The notes: a model not told the origin generated them from the sequence alone. A stretch of 13,386 nucleotides of DNA from UBA668 sp043740085 (GCA_043740085.1 JAYUCY010000155.1:1-13386), one strand, 5' to 3'; shown: positions 1-6,992, counted from the first letter of the stretch. Numbers and translations: made by a program.

Positions 1-791
1 ATGCGCTGGCGCATGTGTGGGTCGGTCACCGGCCCCATGTCGCGAATGCTGTCGATCAGTTCGATAGCCGTCGGGCCGTTCCCCCACAACACTCCGCCCG
101 TACTCAGCGAGATGCGTTCGTTGCCCAGCGTTACCTTCGCCAGCCGCCAGCCGTCGTGCAAGTCGCCGACCAGGTTTGCTGCAGGAATACGCACGTCGGT
201 GAAGAACACCTCGTTAAACGTGTGGCCGCCGGTCATCTCCGTGATGGGGCGAATCTCGATACCCGGCAAGTCCATCGGGCACACGAAGTAGCTGACACCC
301 TTGTGCTTCGCAACGTCGGGGTCCGTGCGGGCGATGAGAATGCCGAACTTCGCGTACTGCGCGCCGCTGGTCCAGATCTTTTGACCGTTGACAATGAACT
401 CGTCGCCGTCGCGCACAGCGCGGGTACCCAGGTTTGCGAGGTCGCTTCCGGCGCCCGGCTCGCTGAACAACTGGCACCAGAATTCGTCACCGGAGAGCAG
501 TGGGAACAGGTACTGCTGCTTTTGTTCCTCGGTTCCCGCGAAAAGAATCGTCGGGCCAGCCCATCCGATACCAATCGGGTTGGTGGGGCGGCGCACCTTC
601 GCACGGTGCAATTCGTCATCGATGATCAGCTGGTGAATCGGGTCGGCCCCAAGGCCCCACGGCGCCGGCCAGTGCGGCGCGACATAGCCGGCGTGTGCCA
701 TCTCGCGTCCCGACGGCATCGGATTGGCGGTCAGCCACTCACGAATTGCAAGGCGGCGGGGGTCGTCCTCGGCAGGCAGCTGAAAGTCCAT
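1..791 (-). CDS. Acyl-CoA dehydrogenase, 3' end outside the window
   Basis: Reading the minus strand from ATG at 791 gives 263 open codons that run off position 1. Acyl-CoA dehydrogenases are usually about 380 residues, so roughly the last 120 are missing. The FAD/substrate-binding middle domain is clear: WCQLFSEPGAGSDL at residues 105-118, FIVNGQKIWTSG at 132-143 and MTGGHTFNEVFFTDV at 186-200. Helix G of the C-terminal domain begins with TLGNERIS. E225 lies where isovaleryl-CoA-type dehydrogenases carry their catalytic base. The family oxidises acyl-CoA to the 2,3-enoyl-CoA and passes electrons to ETF. The first 80 residues are short and lack the usual N-terminal helices in full, as in some actinobacterial FadE subunits that act as heteromers. 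The start is supported by TAGGGT nine bases upstream and by divergence from the acyl-CoA ligase. The exact substrate cannot be told. Confidence 0.93.
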   Translation of the reverse strand, partial: MDFQLPAEDDPRRLAIREWLTANPMPSGREMAHAGYVAPHWPAPWGLGADPIHQLIIDDELHRAKVRRPTNPIGIGWAGPTILFAGTEEQKQQYLFPLLSGDEFWCQLFSEPGAGSDLANLGTRAVRDGDEFIVNGQKIWTSGAQYAKFGILIARTDPDVAKHKGVSYFVCPMDLPGIEIRPITEMTGGHTFNEVFFTDVRIPAANLVGDLHDGWRLAKVTLGNERISLSTGGVLWGNGPTAIELIDSIRDMGPVTDPHMRQR

Positions 792-800
792 ACGCTCCCG

Positions 801-806
801 ACCCTA
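801..806 (-). promoter_or_regulatory. Candidate -10 box of the acyl-CoA dehydrogenase
   Basis: TAGGGT on the minus strand lies nine bases before the ATG at 791. It fits TANNNT and the near-leaderless spacing seen at the other transcript-heading genes in the window. No convincing -35 box is seen. Confidence 0.45.
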
Positions 807-848
807 TTCGTCCGCTCAATTCCCGTCGCCATCGGCCCAAGTTCCAAT

Positions 849-887
849 GGAGGGTTCCAACGACCTGGGGCGGTGTTGGAACCCTCC
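849..887. repeat. Palindrome A in the divergent acyl-CoA dehydrogenase / ligase spacer
   Basis: Perfect 13-base arms GGAGGGTTCCAAC (849-861) and GTTGGAACCCTCC (875-887) flank a 13-base loop that contains GACCTGGGGCGG. Stem and loop resemble the palindromes at 6018-6060 and 12571-12609. It lies 36 bases upstream of the ligase -10 box and 42 bases upstream of the dehydrogenase -10 box, so here it cannot be a simple 3'-end terminator. It may be an operator for both genes or an insertion of the repeat family. Confidence 0.75.
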
Positions 888-923
888 GACATGGCCGCTT
901 CACGGACCAAGGACGCTGGGCAC

Positions 924-929
924 TACCGT
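924..929 (+). promoter_or_regulatory. Candidate -10 box of the acyl-CoA ligase
   Basis: TACCGT ends seven bases before the ATG at 937. Transcription would begin at or next to the start codon, giving a leaderless mRNA. This spacing is the main reason for preferring ATG 937 over the upstream in-frame ATG at 847. Confidence 0.5.
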
Positions 930-936
930 CGCACGC

Positions 937-2634
937 ATGACTGCTGGTTGGAATCTTGCCGACATCTGGGAGCGCAACGCCGACCGCTTCCCCGACTCGA
1001 TCGCGCAGGTTCAGGCCGACCGCTCCTTCACGTGGGCAGAGTTCGATCGGCGTGCCGACGGCATCGCCCACACCCTCCTCCACGCAGGTGCGCAGCATCA
1101 GGACAAGGTCGCGCACTACCTCTACAATTGCCCCGAATACCTGGAGAGCATGTTCGGCCTGTTCAAGGCGGCACTGGTGCCGGTGAACACGAACTATCGC
1201 TACACCAACGATGAATTGGCCTACCTGTGGGACAACTCGGATGCGGTGGCGGTCATCTTCCACGGCTCGTTCGCGCACCGCTGCGAGCAGATGCGGGCGC
1301 GGGCGCCGAAGGTACACACCTGGATCTGGGTTGACGACGGCACCGAGCCGTGCCCGGACTGGGCCATCGATTACGAGGTCGCCGCAGCAAGCGCCACCGA
1401 CACCGGACGCGTCTCGGGCCCGTGGGGCAGAAGTGCCGACGACCTGTACATCCTGTTCACCGGCGGCACCACCGGCATGCCCAAGGGTGTGATGTGGCGT
1501 CAAGACGACATGGTCGGCAGCCTCGACGCGCCCTCGAAGTTTCCGCTGCCCACGCTGCCCGGCTGGGCCGAGTTCGACGCGCGGATGAGCAAGCCCGGCC
1601 CGCGCAACCTGCCCGCGGCCCCACTCATGCACGGCACCGGCGCCTTCAACGCGATGTGGAACCTAGTGCTTGCCGGCTCCGTGGTCACACTGCCCGGCCG
1701 CAAGTTCGACCCAGTCGAGCTGCTCGACGCGATCCAGCATCACCGCGTCAACAGCATCTCCATTGTCGGCGACGCCTTCGCCAAGCCGATCCTCAAGGCA
1801 CTCGACGCACAGCCCGACCGGTGGGACATCTCGACGCTGCGTGTCATCGTCAGTAGTGGCGTGATCTGGGCCAGCGAGACCAAGTTGGGCCTGCTGCGGC
1901 ACAACGCGCGACTGATCATGATCGACAGCCTGGGCAGCAGTGAGGCCATCGGCATGGCCTCGAACACCACCACCGCCGATTCCACTGGCAGCACTGCCAA
2001 GTTCGCGCTGGGCACCAACACGCGTGTGCTCACCGAGGACGGCCGCGAAGTGCTGCCCGGCAGTGGCGAGCGCGGTCGCGTTGCCCTGCGCGGTCGCACG
2101 CCCATCGGTTACTACAAGGACGAGGCGAAGTCGGCCGACACCTTCGTGGTGCATGACGGTGTGCGCTGGAGCATTCCCGGTGACTGGGCCGAGGTGGAGG
2201 CCGACGGCACCCTGCGGCTGTACGGCCGTGGCAGTCAGTGCATCAACACTGGCGGCGAGAAGGTGTACCCGGAGGAAGTGGAAGAGGCCCTGAAGCTGCA
2301 TCCGTCGGTCAACGACGCTGCCGTCGTCGGCGTGCCCGACGAACGTTTCGGCGAGGCCATCACCGCCCTCGTCGAGCCCAACGACGGCCACAGCATCGAC
2401 GAGGCGACCCTGATCGCACACGTCCGCACCACGCTGGCTGCGTACAAGTCGCCCAAGCGCATCATCACCATCGACACCGTCGGCCGCGCCGCAAACGGCA
2501 AGCTCGACTACAAGTCGCTGAAAGCACACGCCCTCACCCAACTCGGCCTCACTGAACCGGCCAGCAGGCGAGACCCGATTTCGGCCCTGGTCGGCGACCC
2601 GACCTGGCACCCTTTGCCGCCCACGGGCGGGTAA
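937..2634 (+). CDS. FadD-type acyl-CoA ligase (AMP-forming)
   Basis: The 565-residue product belongs to the ANL adenylating superfamily. It would activate a carboxylic acid via an acyl-AMP and transfer it to CoA in the cytoplasm. Visible motifs in order are the P-loop FTGGTTGMPKG (174-184), SLGSSE (331-336), GDW (415-417), YGRG followed by INTGGEKVYPEEVE (429-450), and the C-terminal lysine in ANGKLDYK (K522). The text around GTTGMPKGVMWRQDD recalls mycobacterial FadD19-like ligases of sterol side-chain degradation, but this is recognition from memory, not an alignment. An in-frame ATG at 847 lies in palindrome A and would add 30 unlikely residues, so 937 is chosen. The last roughly 25 residues are extra to the family, and the stop codon lies in the left arm of a hairpin. 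The MFE2-type SDR follows on the same strand after 153 bases. Confidence 0.93.
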   Translation: MTAGWNLADIWERNADRFPDSIAQVQADRSFTWAEFDRRADGIAHTLLHAGAQHQDKVAHYLYNCPEYLESMFGLFKAALVPVNTNYRYTNDELAYLWDNSDAVAVIFHGSFAHRCEQMRARAPKVHTWIWVDDGTEPCPDWAIDYEVAAASATDTGRVSGPWGRSADDLYILFTGGTTGMPKGVMWRQDDMVGSLDAPSKFPLPTLPGWAEFDARMSKPGPRNLPAAPLMHGTGAFNAMWNLVLAGSVVTLPGRKFDPVELLDAIQHHRVNSISIVGDAFAKPILKALDAQPDRWDISTLRVIVSSGVIWASETKLGLLRHNARLIMIDSLGSSEAIGMASNTTTADSTGSTAKFALGTNTRVLTEDGREVLPGSGERGRVALRGRTPIGYYKDEAKSADTFVVHDGVRWSIPGDWAEVEADGTLRLYGRGSQCINTGGEKVYPEEVEEALKLHPSVNDAAVVGVPDERFGEAITALVEPNDGHSIDEATLIAHVRTTLAAYKSPKRIITIDTVGRAANGKLDYKSLKAHALTQLGLTEPASRRDPISALVGDPTWHPLPPTGG

Positions 2635-2672
2635 GGACGACAAAATCGGCACCCTTACCCGCCCATGGGCGG
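2617..2672. repeat. Palindrome D, overlapping the acyl-CoA ligase stop codon
   Basis: Twenty-base arms (2617-2636 and 2653-2672) pair with one mismatch (C2624 against A2665) around a 16-base loop, ACGACAAAATCGGCAC. The TAA stop at 2632-2634 is inside the left arm. No T-run follows, so it would be a U-less terminator if it is one. The loop shares the GAC...CGG core with the other palindromes in this window, although the stem is different in sequence. Confidence 0.75.
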
Positions 2673-2679
2673 AGGGGCA

Positions 2680-2712
2680 TGCCACCTTACGGACGGTGAT
2701 CACGGGGTGGCA
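2680..2712. repeat. Second, weaker hairpin in the ligase-SDR spacer
   Basis: TGCCACC (2680-2686) pairs with GGTGGCA (2706-2712) around a 19-base loop. A further GAGG/CCTC pairing would need a four-base bulge. It lies between palindrome D and the SDR promoter and may assist termination or be chance. Confidence 0.35.
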
Positions 2713-2773
2713 CCTCTCCGCTTCCAGCCTGGCCTTCGAAGCCTGCAACTTTTACGCAAAGCCGGTGGGTAGG

Positions 2774-2779
2774 TAGGTT
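2774..2779 (+). promoter_or_regulatory. Candidate -10 box of the MFE2-type SDR
   Basis: TAGGTT ends eight bases before the ATG at 2788, again with near-leaderless spacing. There is no purine-rich ribosome binding site in the eight-base gap. Confidence 0.45.
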
Positions 2780-2787
2780 GACTGACC

Positions 2788-3690
2788 ATGAGCTCAGACA
2801 CTCTCGGGTACGACGGCAAGGTAGTCATCATCACAGGCGCCGGCGGCGGCCTTGGCCGGCAGCACGCGTTGCTGCTCGCCAGCCGTGGCGCACTGGTCGT
2901 CATCAACGACCTCGGCGGCTCCATCGACGGCAGCGGCAGCGACATGGGCGCAGCCGAGCACGTGGTCGACGAAATCAAGGCAGCCGGCGGCGAAGCCGTT
3001 GCCGACACCAATTCGGTCGCCACACCCGAGGGTGGCGCCGCCATCGTGCAGACCGCGCTCGACGCCTACGGCAAGATCGACGTGGTCATCAACAACGCCG
3101 GCATCCTGCGCGACAAGTCGTTCCACAACATGACGCCCGAGCTGCTCAACCCTGTGCTCGACGTGCACCTCAAGGGCGCGTTCTACGTCACCCAGCCCGC
3201 ATGGGTGGTCATGCGCGAACAGGGCTACGGCCGCATCGTCAGTACCTCCAGCGCTGCTGGAGTGTTCGGCAACTTCGGCCAGACCAACTACGGCGCCGCC
3301 AAAATGGGCCTGGTCGGCTTCACTCGCGTGCTGGCCGCAGAAGGCGCCAAGTACAACATCAAGGCCAACGCCATTGCCCCGCTGGCGCTGACCCGCATGA
3401 CCGAGAACCTGATGGGCGGCGCGTTTGGCGACAAGCTGGCCCCCGGCCTGGTCTCGCCGCTCGTTGCCTATCTCGCCCACGAGGACTGCCCGGTCACCGG
3501 TCAGTTGTTCAGCGTCGGTGGCGGCCGCGTGGCACACGTGTTCATCGGCGAGACGCAGGGCTACTTCAAGGAGGACCTCGGCGTTGAGGACGTGCGCGAC
3601 AACTGGGCAACCATCACCGAGCGCGAGGGCTACGCCGTGCCGGCCAACCTTCCCGAAGAAACGGCGTTGTTCCTTCCCTTCTTCAAGTAG
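2788..3690 (+). CDS. SDR of the MFE2 / 17-beta-HSD4 type, probable 3-hydroxyacyl-CoA dehydrogenase
   Basis: The 300-residue protein has the classical SDR layout: nucleotide-binding TGAGGGLG (16-23), NDLGG (40-44), NNAGILRD (102-109), and the catalytic set S155, Y168, K172 within FGQTNYGAAK. NDLGG, the NNAGILRD stretch and FGNFGQTNYGAAK are hallmarks of the dehydrogenase domain of peroxisomal multifunctional enzyme type 2 and its stand-alone actinobacterial relatives, such as the Hsd4A/ChsB1 group. These oxidise 3-hydroxyacyl-CoA or a 17-beta-hydroxysteroid with NAD. No hydratase or SCP2 domain is fused. The acyl-CoA ligase before it and the dehydrogenase after it fit a beta-oxidation role. 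Its stop is followed after 28 bases by the next ATG, but a separate TACGGT box lies in that gap. Confidence 0.92.
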   Translation: MSSDTLGYDGKVVIITGAGGGLGRQHALLLASRGALVVINDLGGSIDGSGSDMGAAEHVVDEIKAAGGEAVADTNSVATPEGGAAIVQTALDAYGKIDVVINNAGILRDKSFHNMTPELLNPVLDVHLKGAFYVTQPAWVVMREQGYGRIVSTSSAAGVFGNFGQTNYGAAKMGLVGFTRVLAAEGAKYNIKANAIAPLALTRMTENLMGGAFGDKLAPGLVSPLVAYLAHEDCPVTGQLFSVGGGRVAHVFIGETQGYFKEDLGVEDVRDNWATITEREGYAVPANLPEETALFLPFFK

Positions 3691-3703
3691 GGCCAACGTC
3701 ACG

Positions 3704-3709
3704 TACGGT
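3704..3709 (+). promoter_or_regulatory. Candidate -10 box before the second acyl-CoA dehydrogenase
   Basis: TACGGT ends six bases before a GTG at 3716 and nine before the ATG at 3719. The six-base spacing would make the GTG the leaderless start. The downstream gene may also be co-transcribed from the SDR. Confidence 0.4.
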
Positions 3710-3718
3710 CCGCAGGTG

Positions 3719-4828
3719 ATGATCACCGTTGAAGAGTTCCGGGCTGGCGCGCAACGGTGGCTGGCCGACAACAAGGGTGATGCACCGCGCGACTACGGCG
3801 CGATCTGCCCGCCAGACCTCGTCGAGTCGGGGCTGGCGTGGCAGCGCAGTATTCATGCCGCCGGGTATGCCGGCATCCACTGGCCGGCGGAGTACGGCGG
3901 TCGCGGTCTCACGCCCGAACACAACGCGGCATGGCTACTGGAGTGCGCACTCGTAGGCGCGCCGCCGGTGTTCAACATGGTTGGCATGGTCCTCACCGGT
4001 GGCGCACTGCTGCGCTACGGCACCGCCGCGCAGCAGTCGCAACACCTCGCTGCGACGCTCGCCGGCGAACACGTCTGGTGCCAGCTGTTCAGCGAGCCTG
4101 GGGCCGGCAGCGACCTTGGCGGGCTGAGCACCAAAGCCGAGCGCGACGGCGACGACTTCATCATCAACGGTCAGAAGGTGTGGTGCAGCGGCGGGCGCTA
4201 CAGCAACTGGGGCATCCTCATGGCGCGCACCAGCCAGGAAGCCAAGAAACACGAAGGCATTTCGTTCTTCCTGTTCCCAATGGACCTGCCCGGTGTGGAG
4301 ATCCGCCCGCTGAAGCAGATGACCGGCGAGGCCGAATTCGACGAGGTCTTCTTCACCGATGTGCACCTGCCGGCTGACCACCTGATCGGCCCCCTGAATG
4401 GCGGCTGGGGTGTCGGCATGTCCGTGCTCACCAACGAGCGCGGCCACATCGGCACCGCGGTGGTCGGTTTGGAACGTCGCTTGGAAGCGATGGCCCACAT
4501 GGCTGACAGTCGCGAGATGAACCCCGTCGAGCGGCAGCGGCTGGTCACGCTGCTCGCCACCGGGCAGGCGTACAAGGCAATGGCCCAGCGTCAGGGACCG
4601 CAGGCCGGCACCGCCGCCAGCTTGATGAAGTTGGGTATCACCGAAATGGTGTTCGCCAGCTCGATGCTGCGCGGCGACCTCTGTGGCGCTGACGCAATGC
4701 TGGAGGGCCCCGAGGCGTTCGGAATGCTGTCCGCGCCCGGAGGCCGCATCGCCGGCGGCACCAGCCAGGTGCAGCGCAATATCATCGGAGAACGGCTCCT
4801 TGGTCTGCCCAGGGAACCGAAGGCCTGA
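3719..4828 (+). CDS. Acyl-CoA dehydrogenase (FadE-type)
   Basis: From ATG 3719 the protein has 369 residues; a GTG at 3716 would add one. The N-terminal helical domain has HWPAEYGGRGL (54-64), as in the family. The middle domain has WCQLFSEPGAGSDL (120-133), INGQKVWCSGG (149-159) and MTGEAEFDEVFFTDV (201-215). The C-terminus ends in GGTSQVQRNIIGERLLGLP (346-364). The residue before GGTSQ, where MCAD has its catalytic glutamate, is not glutamate. E240 in LTNERGH sits where isovaleryl-CoA and long-chain dehydrogenases, and some mycobacterial heterotetrameric sterol FadE proteins, keep the base. It is likely an FAD enzyme making enoyl-CoA. It resembles the partial dehydrogenase at the left edge, so the two could be partners. 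A DUF1049 gene follows after 14 bases. Confidence 0.94.
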   Translation: MITVEEFRAGAQRWLADNKGDAPRDYGAICPPDLVESGLAWQRSIHAAGYAGIHWPAEYGGRGLTPEHNAAWLLECALVGAPPVFNMVGMVLTGGALLRYGTAAQQSQHLAATLAGEHVWCQLFSEPGAGSDLGGLSTKAERDGDDFIINGQKVWCSGGRYSNWGILMARTSQEAKKHEGISFFLFPMDLPGVEIRPLKQMTGEAEFDEVFFTDVHLPADHLIGPLNGGWGVGMSVLTNERGHIGTAVVGLERRLEAMAHMADSREMNPVERQRLVTLLATGQAYKAMAQRQGPQAGTAASLMKLGITEMVFASSMLRGDLCGADAMLEGPEAFGMLSAPGGRIAGGTSQVQRNIIGERLLGLPREPKA

Positions 4829-4836
4829 GAAGGGAC
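4829..4836 (+). promoter_or_regulatory. Shine-Dalgarno site of the LapA-domain gene
   Basis: GAAGGGAC directly follows the dehydrogenase stop. The GAAGG core lies nine bases before the ATG at 4843, supporting translation of this gene from a polycistronic message. Confidence 0.5.
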
Positions 4837-4842
4837 AATGCC

Positions 4843-5127
4843 ATGACCATGAGCAACGACAACGAACTTCCCCGCTCGGGAGACAACTCGGCGGCCAGCG
4901 GCTCCAGTGGGCCGAGCGTCGCCCTCATCGGTCTGCTGATCATCGTCGCGCTGGCGGTGGTGTTCTTCCTGCAGAACAGCGAGACGGTCTCCATCGACTT
5001 TCTTGTTTTCGAGAAGCGCACCACCCTCCGTTGGTCAATCCTGATGGCAGCCGTGCTGGGTGTGCTGCTCGATCGCATCTTCACCATCGCGTGGCGTCGC
5101 CGTAAGAAGAACAGGCAGAACAACTGA
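4843..5127 (+). CDS. LapA-domain (DUF1049) two-helix membrane protein
   Basis: The 94-residue protein starts with a polar, Ser/Gly/Asn-rich N-terminus (1-24). Two hydrophobic segments follow (about 26-45 and 64-83), joined by the short stretch QNSETVSIDFLVFEKRTTLRW. A strongly basic tail, RRRKKNRQNN, ends it. The FFLQNSETVSIDFL pattern before the second helix is typical of the LapA_dom / DUF1049 family. Those are small inner-membrane proteins, linked in Escherichia coli to lipopolysaccharide assembly, but of unknown role in actinobacteria. The positive-inside rule puts the basic tail in the cytoplasm. A second ATG lies two codons later. The gene is 14 bases behind the acyl-CoA dehydrogenase and two bases ahead of the hydrolase, so all three are probably one transcript. 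Confidence 0.85.
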   Translation: MTMSNDNELPRSGDNSAASGSSGPSVALIGLLIIVALAVVFFLQNSETVSIDFLVFEKRTTLRWSILMAAVLGVLLDRIFTIAWRRRKKNRQNN

Positions 5128-5129
5128 GC

Positions 5130-6002
5130 ATGTCGTTGTCCTTGGGCGGTTCGGTACCGTCGACTGACGGCGTCCGGATTGCGGTGCACGACCTCGGCGG
5201 CACCGGCACGCCACTACTCATCTCCCATGCGACTGGCTTTCACGGTCGCTGCTACATCCCGCTGGCCGATGAGCTCGCTGAGTCGTTTCATTCGACAGCG
5301 TTCGACTATCGCGGCCACGGCGATACGGCGCGCCCCGACGGCGAGATCGACTGGGATCGGTACGGCGACGATGCGGTCGCGATGGCGACGTGGCTTGTTG
5401 GGGAGACCGGTGGCCCGATAGATGCGTTCGGTCACTCGATGGGTGGCGCATGCCTGCTGATGGCCGCACACCGGGCGCCGGCGTTGTTCCGCCGCCTTGT
5501 TGTCTTCGAGCCAATTGTCTTTCCGCCCAGTGGGCTTGCCGGCGCGCCGGCCGACGCAACCGAAGGTTTCGAGAGCCCGATGGTCGCCGGAGCCAGCCGC
5601 CGACGCGTCACCTTCGCGTCCTACGACGCGGCCATCGCCAACTTCGCCAGCAAGCCGCCGCTGAACGCTTTTACGCCTGAGGCTCTGGACGCGTATGTCC
5701 GGTATGGCTTCGCGGAGAGCGCGGACGGCAAGGTGCATCTCAAATGCTCGCCCGACACCGAGGCCGACACGTTCGCTACCGGTGGGTCGCACCTGACGTG
5801 GGAACACCTCCCCACCATCGAGACCGAGGTGCTGGTGATCGCTGGCGTACTGCAACCGATGCAGCCATCGATGGTTGCCAAGCCCGTCGCCGAGCGGCTG
5901 CCAAATGGCCGCTTTGTACAGCGCGACGACCTCGACCACTTCGGACCGATGACCCACCCGGCCGAAATCGCCGAGCTGCTTGCCGACGAGTTGACCCGCT
6001 AA
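5130..6002 (+). CDS. Alpha/beta hydrolase
   Basis: The 290-residue protein is a cytoplasmic alpha/beta-hydrolase fold enzyme of the esterase / epoxide hydrolase / haloperoxidase-like group. It has SHATGFHG (32-39) with the oxyanion region, DYRGHGDT (59-66), the nucleophile elbow GHSMGG with S103, and H270 in DLDHFGPM. At the usual acid position after strand 7 (IAGVLQPMQP) there is no Asp or Glu, whereas E127 in VVFEP follows strand 6. E127 may be the acid, as in some families where it shifts there. There is no signal peptide. The start is two bases after the LapA-domain stop, and there is no strong ribosome binding site, so translational coupling is likely. The substrate is unknown; the context allows an ester or acyl-CoA thioester. 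Confidence 0.88.
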   Translation: MSLSLGGSVPSTDGVRIAVHDLGGTGTPLLISHATGFHGRCYIPLADELAESFHSTAFDYRGHGDTARPDGEIDWDRYGDDAVAMATWLVGETGGPIDAFGHSMGGACLLMAAHRAPALFRRLVVFEPIVFPPSGLAGAPADATEGFESPMVAGASRRRVTFASYDAAIANFASKPPLNAFTPEALDAYVRYGFAESADGKVHLKCSPDTEADTFATGGSHLTWEHLPTIETEVLVIAGVLQPMQPSMVAKPVAERLPNGRFVQRDDLDHFGPMTHPAEIAELLADELTR

Positions 6003-6017
6003 GTCCGACGAGACCAT

Positions 6018-6060
6018 TCCGAGGGTTTCAAGCGCGCCCCACGTCACCGAAACCCTCGGA
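6018..6060. repeat. Palindrome B after the hydrolase gene
   Basis: Perfect 12-base arms TCCGAGGGTTTC (6018-6029) and GAAACCCTCGGA (6049-6060) enclose a 19-base loop. On the minus strand the loop reads GGTGACGTGGGGCGCG, close to the loop at 12571-12609, so this copy is inverted relative to that one. It starts 16 bases after the hydrolase stop and can serve as a terminator there. No T-run follows. Confidence 0.8.
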
Positions 6061-6158
6061 TCCATCAAACCTTTGGATGCTGGCCATCTTCAGCCCGCAG
6101 GGCTACCGCATCAGCCACCTGTTCGGCGGCATCGTCGCACTATCGCGCACCCCTTCTC

Positions 6159-6164
6159 TACGAT
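6159..6164 (+). promoter_or_regulatory. Candidate -10 box of the nuclease gene
   Basis: TACGAT ends six bases before the ATG at 6171, in leaderless spacing. It follows palindrome B, which would isolate this unit from the hydrolase transcript. Confidence 0.5.
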
Positions 6165-6170
6165 GACGAC

Positions 6171-6992
6171 ATGTATCCGGTGCCCACCAGCTTGTCACCC
6201 AGTCGAGTTGAGGCGTTCTTGTCGTGTCCCATGGCATTTCGCTTCGCCAGCATCGAGAAACTGCCCGAGCCGCCCAGCATCCACGCCACCAAGGGCAGCA
6301 TGGTCCATCGCGTCCTCGAGCTCCTCTTCATGCGGCCTGCCGCACAGCGCACCATCGAGACCGCGCAGCCCGCCTTCGACCAGGCAATGGCCGAATACCG
6401 GCTCGATCCTGAGTTCACGCTGCTCGGGCTCACTGAGGCGCAACAGCAAGCGTTCTTCGACGACGCGTGGTCGCTGGTAGAGGCGTACTTCGCAATGGAA
6501 GACCCCACTGCCATTCGTGAGATCGGGTTGGAGATTCGGTTGGAGGCAAAGATCGGCGACCTTGGGCTGCGTGGCATCATCGACCGGCTGGAGCTCGACG
6601 AGCAGGGTGGGCTTGTGGTCACCGATTACAAGACCGGCCGTGCCCCCGGGCCGATGTACCAACAGAAGAGTTTGGCCGGCGTGCACTTCTATTCGTTCCT
6701 CTGCGAGGAAGTGCTCGGCCAGCGCCCGTCATCGATTCGGCTGATGTATCTCCGCACTGGCGAGACCATCACCGCCACCCCCACCGCGCAGTCGGTGCGC
6801 TTTCTCACGACTCGCACCACCGCCGTCTGGAAGGCGGTCGAGCGGGCATGCCTCACCGGTGTGTTCCAGCCGCGCGAGGGGCCGCTGTGTAAGTCGTGCG
6901 CCTACAAGCCGTGGTGCCCCGCGTTCGGCGGCGACCCGGCATTGGCGGCCACCGAGGCACCCATCAAGTTCCTCACGCCGGCGGTCGTGTGA
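6171..6992 (+). CDS. Stand-alone RecB/Cas4-like PD-(D/E)XK nuclease with Fe-S cysteines
   Basis: The 273-residue protein matches the PD-(D/E)XK nuclease domain found at the C-terminus of RecB/AddB and in Cas4. LSPSRVEAFLSCPMAFRF (8-25) carries the first cysteine, C19. GSMVHRVLELL (42-52) carries the conserved His46. GIIDRLEL (135-142) supplies D138, and VVTDYKTGRAP (149-159) supplies D152 and K154 of the active site. CKSCAYKPWC (240-249) completes a four-cysteine set (C19, C240, C243, C249) of the kind that binds a 4Fe-4S cluster in AddB and Cas4. No helicase motifs are present and no CRISPR array or cas genes lie nearby, so a general DNA-repair exonuclease is more likely than adaptation. The stop overlaps the start of the PAP2 gene in GTGA, so the two are translated together. 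Confidence 0.9.
   Translation: MYPVPTSLSPSRVEAFLSCPMAFRFASIEKLPEPPSIHATKGSMVHRVLELLFMRPAAQRTIETAQPAFDQAMAEYRLDPEFTLLGLTEAQQQAFFDDAWSLVEAYFAMEDPTAIREIGLEIRLEAKIGDLGLRGIIDRLELDEQGGLVVTDYKTGRAPGPMYQQKSLAGVHFYSFLCEEVLGQRPSSIRLMYLRTGETITATPTAQSVRFLTTRTTAVWKAVERACLTGVFQPREGPLCKSCAYKPWCPAFGGDPALAATEAPIKFLTPAVV

Noticed and set aside
847..936. Extended N-terminus of the acyl-CoA ligase from ATG 847
   Set aside because: The 30 extra residues are encoded by palindrome A and the promoter, have no family similarity, and would be excluded from a message starting near 937.
1663..2748. Long minus-strand frame opposite the acyl-CoA ligase
   Set aside because: The plus strand carries all ANL motifs in order. 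Long antisense frames are expected in high-G+C coding DNA.
6171..6992. Cas4 of a CRISPR-Cas system
   Set aside because: The fold and cysteines resemble Cas4, but no array, other cas genes or regular repeats are present. RecB-like housekeeping nucleases share the same motifs.
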